Of a stretch of 61,988 bases of DNA, positions 27,106 to 37,053 are shown piece by piece. The notes under the pieces are model-generated. The model made no database searches. It was not told where the DNA came from and was given only the letters and a program-made list of their open reading frames with translations. How positions within the stretch are numbered: the first letter of the stretch is position 1; each line of letters starts with the position of its first letter. Origin of the DNA: Planctomycetaceae bacterium (GTDB taxonomy: Bacteria > Planctomycetota > Planctomycetia > Planctomycetales > Planctomycetaceae); the NCBI GenBank assembly GCA_019636285.1, contig JAHBXV010000037.1, positions 1 through 61,988 on the forward strand, in the 5' to 3' direction. A program made the translations under genes and the position numbers.

Positions 27106-27323
27106 GGTGAACACGGATCAATGTCGATCTATGCAATCGTCCGGAGCCACGGTCGCCGAGGCGGTTTCGACAAGTCTTGACGACCTGAAACGCCGGAAAT
27201 TGCGAAGAACTGTTGAGGTCCAGCACTGACGAATTGACGGTCCGCAATTCGCTCTGCAACCTGACAGATCTTGAAGGCTGACCACTGGTCGCTGACCGGT
27301 GACGGATCGTTCTTTTTGCGTGA

Positions 27324-28403
27324 ATGGCGAATGTCATGCGATTGCTGGTGACGGGTGGTGCCGGATTCATCGGTTCGGCAGTAATTCGACAAGTGATTGC
27401 CGAGACCGATTGGTCGGTTGTCAATTGCGACAAACTGACCTACGCGGGAAATCTCGAATCACTCGCTGCCGTCGATCAGAACCCGCGCTACCGGTTCGAG
27501 AAAGTCGACATTTGCGACGCTCCGGAAGTCACCCGGCTGTTCGCCGAGCATCAGCCCGACGCGGTCATGCATCTGGCGGCCGAGTCGCACGTCGACCGTT
27601 CCATCGACGGACCGGCTGCGTTCATCGAGACGAACGTCGTCGGAACCTACACCCTTCTGGAGGCAGCCCGCGCCTATTGGAAGTCGCTCTCGAGCGACCG
27701 GCAGCAGGCATTTCGGTTTCATCACGTCTCGACCGATGAAGTCTATGGTTCGCTGGGGCCGGAAGGGCTGTTTCACGAGACGACGCGCTACGACCCGAAC
27801 TCGCCGTACTCGGCCAGCAAAGCTGCCAGCGATCATCTGGTGAGGGCCTGGAACCACACGTACGGTCTGCCCGTCGTGGTGACGAACTGTTCCAACAATT
27901 ACGGCCCCTACCAGTACCCGGAAAAACTGATCCCGCTGATGATCCAGAACGCGCTGGCGGGCAAACCGCTGCCCGTTTATGGCAAGGGCGAAAACGTGCG
28001 GGACTGGCTGTTCGTCGACGACCATGCCTCGGCCCTGCGGACGGTCCTGGCAAATGGCCGCGTGGGCGAAACCTATAACGTCGGCGGCAACAGCGAACGG
28101 ACCAACCTGCAAGTGGTCCATACCCTGTGCGCGCTTCTCGATGAGTTGCGGCCCGACTCGCCATTTGCCCCGCATGCAAACCTCATCACCTTCGTCGCCG
28201 ATCGCCCGGGACATGACCTGCGGTATGCGATCGACGCGACGAAAATCCGGGACGAACTCGGCTGGACCCCTCGCGAAACCTTCGAGACGGGGTTGCGGCG
28301 AACGATTGAGTGGTATCTGAACAATCAGGGCTGGTGCGAACGGGCGGTGGCTGGCCGTTACGCCGGAGAACGCCTGGGGCTGTCCACGCCGTCGAAATCG
28401 TGA
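27324..28403 (+). CDS. rfbB: dTDP-glucose 4,6-dehydratase
   Basis: Second step of dTDP-L-rhamnose or other dTDP-deoxysugar synthesis. The 359-aa protein has [33 protein letters not shown], the [10 protein letters not shown] region, the [15 protein letters not shown] Tyr-Lys pair, and [18 protein letters not shown], all diagnostic of RmlB. The start at ATG 27324 gives a four-residue lead before the fold; ATG 27336 is equally possible. It is followed after 61 bases by rfbA. rfbC and rfbD are not in the window. Confidence 0.95.
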   Translation: MANVMRLLVTGGAGFIGSAVIRQVIAETDWSVVNCDKLTYAGNLESLAAVDQNPRYRFEKVDICDAPEVTRLFAEHQPDAVMHLAAESHVDRSIDGPAAFIETNVVGTYTLLEAARAYWKSLSSDRQQAFRFHHVSTDEVYGSLGPEGLFHETTRYDPNSPYSASKAASDHLVRAWNHTYGLPVVVTNCSNNYGPYQYPEKLIPLMIQNALAGKPLPVYGKGENVRDWLFVDDHASALRTVLANGRVGETYNVGGNSERTNLQVVHTLCALLDELRPDSPFAPHANLITFVADRPGHDLRYAIDATKIRDELGWTPRETFETGLRRTIEWYLNNQGWCERAVAGRYAGERLGLSTPSKS

Positions 28404-28464
28404 CATCGAAATTTCAGCAGCGGGCAGGGCATCAGGTTACAAGCAGATTCTTAAAGGGACTGTC

Positions 28465-29340
28465 GTGGCGCGCAAGGGGATTATTCTCGCCGGGGGATCG
28501 GGAACACGGCTGCATCCGTCGACGCGGGCAATCAGCAAGCAGCTCTTGCCGATCTATGACAAGCCGATGATTTACTATCCGCTGTCGACTCTGATGCTGG
28601 CGGAGATCCGCGACATCCTGATCATCACGACGCCCCACGATCAGCCCCTTTTTCAGGCGCTTCTGGGAGATGGCAGCGCGCTGGGACTCAATTTCCAGTA
28701 CGCGATTCAGCCAGAACCGAAAGGGATTGCGCAGGCGTTTCTGATTGGCGAGTCGTTCCTGACAGGAGATCCGAGTTGCCTCGTGCTGGGCGATAACATT
28801 TTTTATGCGCACCTGTTGAGTGAGACACTGCGGCGAGCGTCAGCAGTAAAGACGGGAGCAACCGTCTTTGCGTATCCGGTCCGCGACCCCGAACGGTACG
28901 GCGTCGTCGTTCTGGACGAATCCGGCAAGCCCGTCGACCTCGTGGAAAAACCGGCCAAGCCCAAATCCCGCCTCGCGGTGACGGGGCTTTACTTTTATGA
29001 CGAACAGGTCGTGGAAATCGCCCGCACGCAACAGCCATCGCCGCGCGGGGAACTGGAAATCACCGACATCAACCGCGAATATCTGCGGCGCGGTCAGTTG
29101 AATGTCGAAGAATTTGGCCGCGGCAGCGCCTGGCTCGATACGGGAACACACGACTCCTTGCTGGAAGCGGCCAACTTTGTCAGCGTGATTGAGGCCCGTC
29201 AGGGGCTCAAGATTTCCTGCCCCGAGGAAATCGCCTGGCGAATGGGTTACATCACTTCGGAACAACTGGCCGCGCTCGCCGAGCCGCTGGCCAAAGGAAC
29301 GTATGGCCGGTATCTCCTCGATCTGCTCGAATCCAGATGA
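28465..29340 (+). CDS. rfbA: Glucose-1-phosphate thymidylyltransferase
   Basis: Makes dTDP-glucose from glucose 1-phosphate and dTTP, the first step before RfbB. The 291-aa protein starts [20 protein letters not shown], followed by [20 protein letters not shown], the [10 protein letters not shown] block and the VEKPAKPKS block of RmlA. The start is GTG 28465 with AAAGGGA just upstream (28453-28459). Its last 38 bases overlap the predicted hemW start. Confidence 0.95.
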   Translation: MARKGIILAGGSGTRLHPSTRAISKQLLPIYDKPMIYYPLSTLMLAEIRDILIITTPHDQPLFQALLGDGSALGLNFQYAIQPEPKGIAQAFLIGESFLTGDPSCLVLGDNIFYAHLLSETLRRASAVKTGATVFAYPVRDPERYGVVVLDESGKPVDLVEKPAKPKSRLAVTGLYFYDEQVVEIARTQQPSPRGELEITDINREYLRRGQLNVEEFGRGSAWLDTGTHDSLLEAANFVSVIEARQGLKISCPEEIAWRMGYITSEQLAALAEPLAKGTYGRYLLDLLESR

Positions 29341-30484
29341 TCGTGCCGCCCTGACGACGCGGTCCGTCTACATCCACGTTCCCTTCTGCCGCCATAAGTG
29401 CGGCTATTGCGACTTCACGCTCGTTGCGGGTCGCGATGATCTCTTCGACCGCTATCTGGCAGCCCTGTCCCAGGAATTCCAGGTTCACGGGTTTGATCCG
29501 TCTCGGCCGACTGAGGTCGACACCCTGTTCCTCGGTGGAGGAACGCCAACACATCCGACCGTCAGTCAGCTTCGCGCCCTGCTGGAACTTGTCCGCGACT
29601 ATTTTCCCCTGCGATCGGGAGCAGAGTTCAGCGTCGAGGCGAATCCGCTCGATCTCACCGATGAGAAGATTGAGTTGCTGAGCGAGTTCGGCGTCAATCG
29701 ACTGAGCCTGGGTGTGCAGGCGTTGCGAGACGATCTGCTGACGCTTCTGGAACGCGATCACCGTGCCGTTCAGATTGGTCCGCTCCTGGAGCGGCTGCGT
29801 CCGGTGTTTGCGAGCGTTTCGATCGACCTGATGTTCGGAATTCCGGGGCAGACACTCGGCGACTGGGAGCAGTCGCTCCGCGACGTTGTCGCCTATGACC
29901 TGCCGCACGTCTCGACCTACGGACTGACCTGGGAGCCGAATACCGCCTTCTCGACGCGACTGAAGCGGGGAGAACTGAACAGAGCGGATGAGGGCCTCGA
30001 AGGCGAAATGTACTTGGCGGCGATGGAGTATCTCGGGGCAGCCGGTTATCGCCATTACGAGATTTCGAACTTTGCACGTCCGGGCTTCGAGTGCCGGCAT
30101 CACCTCGTCTATTGGAACGGGGGCGATTACGAGGCGTTCGGCCCCTCGGCCGCGCGGCATCGCGCGGGGAGACGCGAGACGAATGTTCGCAGCGTTCTGG
30201 GCTGGTTGTCGGCTGTCGAATCCGGGCGCTCCGTTGTTGGCGATGCGGAAGATCTGGACCCCGAAACGCGGGCGCGGGAGCTCATCATGTTGCAGCTCCG
30301 CCTGGATCACGGCGTGATTCGCGACGCGTTTTCGCAGCAGACGGGCTTTGCGTTTAATGACCTCGCGGCGGGACAACTCGCCGAACTACTCGCGAGCGGC
30401 CTGCTCGAAGATACGGGCGAAGCGGTTCGTCTGACTCGACAGGGAAAGCTGTTGGGCGATCGCGTGGCGGCTGAATTCCTGTAG
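29303..30484 (+). CDS. hemW: Radical SAM haem chaperone HemW
   Basis: A 393-aa radical SAM protein of the HemW type, a haem chaperone earlier annotated as oxygen-independent coproporphyrinogen oxidase. The cluster motif is [13 protein letters not shown] (C-x3-C-x2-C followed by Asp-Phe, as in HemW rather than HemN). [12 protein letters not shown] and [15 protein letters not shown] are family blocks, and [20 protein letters not shown] completes the match. The ATG 29303 with AAAGGA at 29293-29298 overlaps the rfbA end by 38 bases, so translation may be coupled. The start is the least certain part. Confidence 0.88.
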   Translation: MAGISSICSNPDDRAALTTRSVYIHVPFCRHKCGYCDFTLVAGRDDLFDRYLAALSQEFQVHGFDPSRPTEVDTLFLGGGTPTHPTVSQLRALLELVRDYFPLRSGAEFSVEANPLDLTDEKIELLSEFGVNRLSLGVQALRDDLLTLLERDHRAVQIGPLLERLRPVFASVSIDLMFGIPGQTLGDWEQSLRDVVAYDLPHVSTYGLTWEPNTAFSTRLKRGELNRADEGLEGEMYLAAMEYLGAAGYRHYEISNFARPGFECRHHLVYWNGGDYEAFGPSAARHRAGRRETNVRSVLGWLSAVESGRSVVGDAEDLDPETRARELIMLQLRLDHGVIRDAFSQQTGFAFNDLAAGQLAELLASGLLEDTGEAVRLTRQGKLLGDRVAAEFL

Positions 30485-30642
30485 CGTGCGCGACGCGAAG
30501 GCCAATTGATCGACGCTTGAACATTGTTTCAGCCAGTTGGGTCGATCATAATTGATGGGTGCTCGATTGTCGGCACTCTCACGTTCATGATGCCTCCCGC
30601 CATGGTCACCCGCCTCGAGTCAGCGTCATCAGAGGGCCTTCC

Positions 30643-33600
30643 TTGAAATCCTCGCTTGCCGTCGGCTGTATCGTCCTGGGGCTGTCGCATTCGTTCCTGC
30701 TAGGGGCGGAGCCGGTCAATTTCAGCCGGGAGATTCTGCCGCTGTTGTCGGATCGCTGCTTTCAATGCCACGGGCCGGATGAAACCCATCGCGCCACGGA
30801 GCTGCGGTTCGATGAGCGCGACTCGGCGTTGGCAGAGCATTCCGGCGGCGCGGTGATTGTTCCTGGCGACGCGGCCAGGAGCGAGTTATTCGCTCGCATC
30901 ACGTCGAGCGACCCGGACTCGGTGATGCCGCCGCGCGAAGCGCACCGCAAGCCATTCACGCCGCGCGAGATTGAACGAATTCGCACCTGGATCGATGAAG
31001 GGGCGACATGGGGCAAGCATTGGGCGTTTGAGCCACCAAATCGACCAGACCTCCTTGAGAACGGCGTTCATCCAATCGATCAACTGGTCGATCAACGGTT
31101 GCGCGAGAAGGGTTTGCAGCGTTCGCAGAAAGCCGATCGTGAAACGCTCATCCGGCGAGTCTCGTTCGATCTGACGGGGCTGCCGCCGACGGTCGCCGAG
31201 ATTGATGCGTTTCTCGCGGACCAATCACCAGACGCGTACGAGCGCGTCGTTGATCGGCTGCTCCAGTCCCCGCGCTACGGCGAACGGATGGCGATGTGGT
31301 GGCTGGACCTGGCCCGCTACAGCGATACCGACGGATTTCAGGGAGATGCCACGCGCACCAACTGGCCGTGGCGGGACTGGGTGATCGAGTCGTTCAACAC
31401 GGGGATGCCGTTCGACCAGTTCACGATCGAACAGTTCGCGGGGGATCTGCTGCCAAACGCCTCGCCGAACCAGATTCTGGCGACGTGCTTTCACCGCAAT
31501 CACATGACCAATGGCGAAGGGGGCCGCGATCCCGAAGAGTCTCGAATCGACTATGTCATCGACCGGGTCAACACGACGGGAATCGTCTGGCTGGGGCTGA
31601 CGCTAGGATGCAGCCAATGCCACGATCACAAGTTCGACCCGATCTCGCAACGGGACTATTACAGCCTGTTCGCGTTCTTCGACAGCCTCGACGAAGACGG
31701 GAAGGCGGGGTCCGCGGCCAAGCCTTACCTGAAGTTCCGTTCGCCCTACGCCGAGCGTGATGCGAATCAGGCCGCGGAACTGGAAAAGCAGAGGGCGAAC
31801 CGTTTAGCCGAGACTCGGGTAACCGTCTTGCAAGGCTTTGACGGATGGCTGGCAGACCTGCGCTCGCGGACAAGCAGCGGTTTTGAGCCGTGGACCATCC
31901 TGCACGCGAATGCGATGCGGACCGTTGAGGGAACCGTGCTCGAACAGCACGACGATGGAACATTCGTCGCCAGCGGGCCGAATCCTCGCCAGGACGATTA
32001 TGTCATCGCGGGGGCCGCGTCGTTGCCGCGCGTCACGGGGTTGCGCCTCGAGGTCTTTCCACATGAGTCGCACTCGAAGGGGCGTTATTCGCGGGGGGAA
32101 ACGGGGGAATTCATTCTCACCGATCTCAAGTTGCAGGTGCGCCGCGCGGGTGCCCCCGGCTTGAAGGACATAGCGATTGTCTCTGCCATTGCCGATGCCG
32201 AGCTGGACGCGAAGGCCCGCCAATATGGGAAAGTGCAGGACACGCTCGACGACGACCCGCGAAACGGCTGGACGACCGATCCGGAGGGAGAGGCCGTTCC
32301 TCATAAGGCGATCTATGCCCTGGCGGAACCGCTGGTCTTAGGCGATGACGAAGAACTCGTGGTGACGCTCCTGCATCGATCGACGGTGGGCGACGCCAAT
32401 CTGGGGCGTTTTCGACTGGCGGTGACCGATCAGCCGGGCGAAGCGGTGCGTTCGCTGGAGCCGATGCCGCTGGAACGATTGGCCGCGCTGCCAGCCGAAG
32501 CGGCCATTGATGACGAGTTGCGGAAGGAACTGGAAGCGCAGTTCCTCATCGATCAGCCGGCCTGGCGGGAGGCCCTCAGCGAATGGGAGGCCGCCGATCG
32601 GCAGGCGAAGGCCATGAAGAGCGCGTCCGGCGAGATGAACGTGATGGTGATGGCGGAACGGGCCGAGCCGCGAACGACCTACATTCTCCAGCGGGGCGTC
32701 TGGGATCAAAAGGGTGAAGAGGTTTCGCGCGGTTTGCCGGCCGCCGTGTTGCCGGTCTCGCTGAGTTCCGAGTCCTCGCGGCTGGATCTCGCGCGCTGGC
32801 TGGTTGCCGATGAGAACCCCCTGACGGCACGGGTGATCGTCAATCAGTTCTGGCAACTTTTATTCGGAGCCGGATTGGTCCGGACGCCCGATGACTTTGG
32901 ACTTCAGGGATTGCCCCCCGCACACCCGGAAGTCCTCGACTGGCTGGCGCTCGAATTCCGCGATAGCGGCTGGGATGTGCGTCACGTTCTGAGGGCTATC
33001 GTCCTCAGCGAAACGTACCAGCAATCGAGCGAAGTCAGCCCGGAACTGCTGGAACGCGATCCCTCAAATGAGTGGCTGGCTCGGGGAGCCCGTTATCGGT
33101 TGCCGAGCTGGATGCTGCGCGACGCGGCCCTGCACGCGGCCGGTTTGCTCGAACCCAATGTCGGCGGTCCTCCCGTCATGCCGTATCAGCCGGAAGGCGT
33201 CTGGGAAGAGATGTTCATGGGGCGGTTCAAATACGAGCCGAGCCAGGGAACCGCCCAGCATCGTCGGACGGTTTATGCCTTCTGGCGGCGGGCGGCTGCC
33301 CCCACATTTTTGTTTGACAACGCCCAGCGCCGCGTGTGCGAATCGGTGCCGCGATTGACCAACACGCCGCTGCATGCTTTGACACTGCTCAACGACGTGA
33401 GCCTGCTGGAAGCCGCGCGCGAGATAGCCCGGCAGGCGATTGCGGAACAGCAGAGTGCCGAGCAGCGCCTCGTCGCGATGTCGCGAGCCATTCTCGGACG
33501 TCCGCCGCGAGCCGAAGAGCAGGCGATTCTGTTGGCCAAACTCGAACGAACGCTGGCGGCCTACCGGAACGATCCCAAACAGGCTGAAGTGTTCCTCGAA

Positions 33601-33708
33601 TTCGGGCAGCCCGAATTGCAAACGGCGGAAAACCCCACGGAACTGGCAGCCTATCTGGTGATTGCCAGCCTGCTGTTCAACCTCGACGAGGCGATGACCC
33701 ATGAGTGA
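30643..33708 (+). CDS. PSD1-type secreted protein with central discoidin-like domain (copy 2)
   Basis: About 1021 aa and exported. Signal peptide (KSSLAVGCIVLGLSHSFLLG), planctomycete cytochrome C with CFQCH, DUF1549 ([19 protein letters not shown]) with CSQCHDHKFDPI, then a central beta-rich region (GLRLEVFPHES, DDDPRNGWTTDPEG) resembling an F5/8 type C fold, then DUF1553 (NPLTARVIVNQFWQLLFGAG). TTG 30643 after GAGGG gives a clean signal peptide; no usable ATG exists and GTG 30559 is the far alternative. It overlaps the next DUF1501 gene by eight bases. Confidence 0.87.
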   Translation: MKSSLAVGCIVLGLSHSFLLGAEPVNFSREILPLLSDRCFQCHGPDETHRATELRFDERDSALAEHSGGAVIVPGDAARSELFARITSSDPDSVMPPREAHRKPFTPREIERIRTWIDEGATWGKHWAFEPPNRPDLLENGVHPIDQLVDQRLREKGLQRSQKADRETLIRRVSFDLTGLPPTVAEIDAFLADQSPDAYERVVDRLLQSPRYGERMAMWWLDLARYSDTDGFQGDATRTNWPWRDWVIESFNTGMPFDQFTIEQFAGDLLPNASPNQILATCFHRNHMTNGEGGRDPEESRIDYVIDRVNTTGIVWLGLTLGCSQCHDHKFDPISQRDYYSLFAFFDSLDEDGKAGSAAKPYLKFRSPYAERDANQAAELEKQRANRLAETRVTVLQGFDGWLADLRSRTSSGFEPWTILHANAMRTVEGTVLEQHDDGTFVASGPNPRQDDYVIAGAASLPRVTGLRLEVFPHESHSKGRYSRGETGEFILTDLKLQVRRAGAPGLKDIAIVSAIADAELDAKARQYGKVQDTLDDDPRNGWTTDPEGEAVPHKAIYALAEPLVLGDDEELVVTLLHRSTVGDANLGRFRLAVTDQPGEAVRSLEPMPLERLAALPAEAAIDDELRKELEAQFLIDQPAWREALSEWEAADRQAKAMKSASGEMNVMVMAERAEPRTTYILQRGVWDQKGEEVSRGLPAAVLPVSLSSESSRLDLARWLVADENPLTARVIVNQFWQLLFGAGLVRTPDDFGLQGLPPAHPEVLDWLALEFRDSGWDVRHVLRAIVLSETYQQSSEVSPELLERDPSNEWLARGARYRLPSWMLRDAALHAAGLLEPNVGGPPVMPYQPEGVWEEMFMGRFKYEPSQGTAQHRRTVYAFWRRAAAPTFLFDNAQRRVCESVPRLTNTPLHALTLLNDVSLLEAAREIARQAIAEQQSAEQRLVAMSRAILGRPPRAEEQAILLAKLERTLAAYRNDPKQAEVFLEFGQPELQTAENPTELAAYLVIASLLFNLDEAMTHE

Positions 33709-35173
33709 TTTCGACGCCGCTTTGGAGGGTTGGACGCGCCTGGCCCGCCGGCAGTTTCTCGGAAGGGTGGGCGTGGACGCACTGGGGGCGGTCGCGCTAC
33801 CCAGCCTATTGAGTCGCATGGCCTCCACCGCGCCGGCGACTGGCGATCGTCCATCCCCTGGATTGCCAGAGCTGCCGCATCGTCCGCCGCGCGCGAAAAA
33901 CGTCATCTTTCTGACGCAATCGGGTGGGCCGTCGCAGATTGAGCTCTACGACGACAAGCCGGGACTGATGGAGTGGGCAGGGAAAGAACTGCCCGAGAGC
34001 GTCCGCCAAGGGCAGCGTCTGACGACGATGACCGCGAATCAGAAACAGCTCGTCATGCCGTCGCGAGCGAAGTTTGGCCGGTATGGAAAATCGGGCGCGA
34101 CTGTTGGGGAATGGCTGCCGCATATCGCCAAAGTTGCCGATGAATTGTGCTTCGTCAAATCGATGGTGACGGAAGAGATCAATCATGCGCCTGCAATGAC
34201 CAAGTTTCTCACGGGGCATCAGTTGGCCGGGCGGCCTTCGCTGGGGGCCTGGTGCAGCTACGGGCTAGGAAGCGAAAACGGCAACCTGCCCGACTACCTG
34301 GTCATGATCTCGAAAATGAAGCGGCCCAGCGATCAGCCGCTGTACGACCATTACTGGGGAAGCGGATTTCTGCCGTCGCGATACCAGGGGGTCAAGCTGC
34401 GGAACGCCAACGATCCGGTCCTGTATCTGCGCGATCCGGAGGGCCTCCCGCGCGAGATTCGCCGGGAAATGCTCGACGGCGTGGCGGAACTGAACCGGCT
34501 GCATCTCGATCGGATGAAGGATCCAGAGATCGAGACACGGATTCGCCAGTACGAAATGGCCTGGCGAATGCAGACCAGCGTGCCAGAACTGGCGGACTTG
34601 AGCGATGAGCCGGAAGCGACCTTTGAGCTATACGGACCCGACTCGCGACGGCCGGGGACATACGCGGCGAACTGCATTCTCGCACGGCGGCTGGTGGAAC
34701 GGGGCGTGCGATTCGTCCAGCTTTTCCATCCCGACTGGGATCATCACAGCCGGCTGGGATCGTGGTGCGTCGCCCGCTGCCGAGACACGGATCAGGCGAG
34801 CGCCGCGCTGGTCCTGGATCTGAAACAGCGCGGTCTGCTCAACGACACGCTGGTCGTGTGGGGAGGCGAATTTGGGCGGGGCGTCGCGGGGCAAGGCGAG
34901 TGGGATAGCCCGGACGGCGGTCGCGATCATCATCCGCGCTGTTTCACGGTCTGGCTGGCCGGCGGAGGCGTGAAGTCGGGGCTCACGTACGGGGCAACCG
35001 ACGACTTCAGCTATAACGTCGCAGAAAACCCGGTTCACGTGCGCGATCTACACGCGACGATCCTGCACCTGTTGGGGATCAACCACGAAGCGTTCACCTA
35101 CCGCTCGCAAGGTCTCGATTTCCGGCTGACGGGCGTGGAGCAAGCCAGGGTCGTGCATGACATTCTCGCCTGA
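33701..35173 (+). CDS. DUF1501 family secreted protein (copy 2)
   Basis: A 490-aa DUF1501 protein. ARRQFLGRVGVDALGAVALP is a twin-arginine-like signal. [32 protein letters not shown] and [17 protein letters not shown] are the family blocks. It belongs to the same subtype as copy 1 (VRQGQRLTTMTANQ, WGGEFGR). Its start lies inside the end of the PSD1 gene, so the two are translationally linked. The role of DUF1501 proteins is unproven. Confidence 0.9.
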   Translation: MSDFDAALEGWTRLARRQFLGRVGVDALGAVALPSLLSRMASTAPATGDRPSPGLPELPHRPPRAKNVIFLTQSGGPSQIELYDDKPGLMEWAGKELPESVRQGQRLTTMTANQKQLVMPSRAKFGRYGKSGATVGEWLPHIAKVADELCFVKSMVTEEINHAPAMTKFLTGHQLAGRPSLGAWCSYGLGSENGNLPDYLVMISKMKRPSDQPLYDHYWGSGFLPSRYQGVKLRNANDPVLYLRDPEGLPREIRREMLDGVAELNRLHLDRMKDPEIETRIRQYEMAWRMQTSVPELADLSDEPEATFELYGPDSRRPGTYAANCILARRLVERGVRFVQLFHPDWDHHSRLGSWCVARCRDTDQASAALVLDLKQRGLLNDTLVVWGGEFGRGVAGQGEWDSPDGGRDHHPRCFTVWLAGGGVKSGLTYGATDDFSYNVAENPVHVRDLHATILHLLGINHEAFTYRSQGLDFRLTGVEQARVVHDILA

Positions 35174-35209
35174 TCTCGTCGATTCACCTTCCCCTCAAGA
35201 GTCCGCACC

Positions 35210-36076
35210 ATGACCTCACGCTTCCTGTTGATTTTCATGATGCTCATTCCCGCCATCGGCCAGGCCGGCGAGCCGATCGACATCTGGCCGGAACTGGCGC
35301 CGGGTGAATCAACACGGGACGCGGGGACCGTTCAGCCATTTCGCTCGGAAGAAGTTCCGCGTGTTACGCGGGTGGAGAAGATCACCCGCCCGACGATGAC
35401 CTGGCATCCCGCTCCCGAATCGACGGGAGCGGCCGTGGTGATTCTGCCCGGCGGCGGCTTCAGCAAGGTCGTTCCCGACAAGGAAGGGACCGAAGCAGCC
35501 GAGTGGCTGAACCGGCATGGCGTTTCAGCGTTTGTTCTGAGCTATCGCACAAGTCCCTCGGCGGCCGACGGCTGGCGGAAGCCACTACAGGACGCTCAGC
35601 GAGCCATGTCGCTTGTCCGCGCGCGGTGCGTCGACTTTCATGTTCGGCCGAATCAACTCGGATTGGTGGGCTTCTCGGCTGGCGGGCAAGTCGCGGCTCG
35701 ATTGCTATGTTCGTCGGACCGAGCGTATGCGGCAATTGATGCGGTGGACGAGTTGAGTTTTCAACCCGCGTTCGGGGTGCTTGTCTATCCGTGGAATCTC
35801 TACGACCCATCGTCACGGTCGCTGGTCGATGGTCTGAAACTGCCGAAGACAGCGCCGCCCATGTTCCTGGTTCACACCGATGACGACCGCTCTTCGTCAC
35901 TAGGAACGACACTTTTGTATGTGGCGTGCAAAGAGCAGGGGATTCCAGCGGAACTGCACGTCTATGGCCAGGGTGGCCATGGGTATGGCCTTCGCGAGAT
36001 CCCGAAGTCGGACATTGCGACCTGGCCAAGCCACGCGGCCCGTTGGCTGGAGCAGCGCGGCGTCGCGCGACCCTGA
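35210..36076 (+). CDS. Secreted alpha/beta hydrolase, acetylxylan-esterase-like
   Basis: A 288-aa exported esterase. The signal peptide is MTSRFLLIFMMLIPAIGQAG. The oxyanion region GAAVVILPGGGFSKVV, the nucleophile elbow GLVGFSAGGQVAARLL, Asp in FLVHTDDDRSSS and His in GQGGHGYGLR make up an alpha/beta hydrolase triad. The pattern matches BD-FAE/acetylxylan-esterase-like proteins seen in many polysaccharide loci. It follows the DUF1501 gene by 36 bases, probably in one operon. Confidence 0.82.
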   Translation: MTSRFLLIFMMLIPAIGQAGEPIDIWPELAPGESTRDAGTVQPFRSEEVPRVTRVEKITRPTMTWHPAPESTGAAVVILPGGGFSKVVPDKEGTEAAEWLNRHGVSAFVLSYRTSPSAADGWRKPLQDAQRAMSLVRARCVDFHVRPNQLGLVGFSAGGQVAARLLCSSDRAYAAIDAVDELSFQPAFGVLVYPWNLYDPSSRSLVDGLKLPKTAPPMFLVHTDDDRSSSLGTTLLYVACKEQGIPAELHVYGQGGHGYGLREIPKSDIATWPSHAARWLEQRGVARP

Positions 36077-36092
36077 CGGGAGGAAGTGTTTG

Positions 36093-37007
36093 ATGAACGA
36101 ACCCCTCCCTCGTCGGCAGCTTGGCGCGACCGGCCTCTCGGTGACCCAACTGGGCTATGGGACGATGGGCCTGCGCGGTCCGCGAACCTGGGGCGTGCGC
36201 GTCGTTGACGAAGACCAAGCCGCGGTGGTTTTGAATGCCGTTCTTGATGCGGGGATCAATTTCCTCGACACGTCGCCCGACTATGGCATCGCCGAGGAGC
36301 GTATCGGGCGAATCCTCGAACATCGCCGCGATGAGTTCCTGCTGGCGACAAAGTGCGGCTGCGTCCCGTCTCCGATGACCAACGGGCTGGAACTGAACCA
36401 CGTCTGGGATCGGGACGTCATTCGGCGAAACGTCGAGACCAGCCTGAAGCGGTTACGGACCGATCACATCGACGTGCTGCAGTTTCATGGAGGTCGTGCC
36501 GACATCGCGCGATCACGTGGTTTGATCGACGAGATGGTCCAGCTTCGCGAAGAGCGCGTGATTGGGGCGGCCGGAGTCTCGACGTCGCTGCCGGAAGCCG
36601 AGGCGTGGCTCGACATTCCCGAGATCGATGTCATTCAGCTCCCGTATTCCTGCCTGATGCCCGCACATTCAGAACTGATGCGGCGCGCCAAGGCTTCTGG
36701 AAAAGGAATCATCCTTCGCGGCGGGATCGCGCAAGGAGGGCCGAACGCGGAAATCCAGAGACCGGCCCTCAACGATGTTTGGGAACGCGCCGGTCTGGAG
36801 CGTTTGCTGCCGAGCGAGATGACTCCCGAGGAGTTCTTGTTACGGGCCACGTTGAGCCACCCGAATTGCGATACGACAATCGTCGGCACCGCGAACCTCG
36901 AACACCTGTTGAACAACGTCGCCGCGGCGAAACGTGGCCCGCTCCCCGAAGAACTCATCCGCGAGATTCACGCACGGGTGCGAAGCGTTCTGCCAGTGGG
37001 TCAATAG
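36093..37007 (+). CDS. Aldo/keto reductase family protein
   Basis: A 304-aa cytoplasmic NADPH-dependent reductase of the AKR superfamily. LPRRQLGATGLSVTQLGYGT, INFLDTSPDYGIAEERIG (Asp and Tyr of the active site), LLATKCGC (Lys) and IDVLQFHGGRAD (usual His position) are present. ATG 36093 follows GGGAGGA (36078-36084) at eight bases. No signal peptide, unlike its neighbours. The substrate is unknown. Confidence 0.88.
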   Translation: MNEPLPRRQLGATGLSVTQLGYGTMGLRGPRTWGVRVVDEDQAAVVLNAVLDAGINFLDTSPDYGIAEERIGRILEHRRDEFLLATKCGCVPSPMTNGLELNHVWDRDVIRRNVETSLKRLRTDHIDVLQFHGGRADIARSRGLIDEMVQLREERVIGAAGVSTSLPEAEAWLDIPEIDVIQLPYSCLMPAHSELMRRAKASGKGIILRGGIAQGGPNAEIQRPALNDVWERAGLERLLPSEMTPEEFLLRATLSHPNCDTTIVGTANLEHLLNNVAAAKRGPLPEELIREIHARVRSVLPVGQ

Positions 37008-37053
37008 TGTCTCGACCCAGGCAACTTCTGAATCAACACCTTGAAAGGATGAC

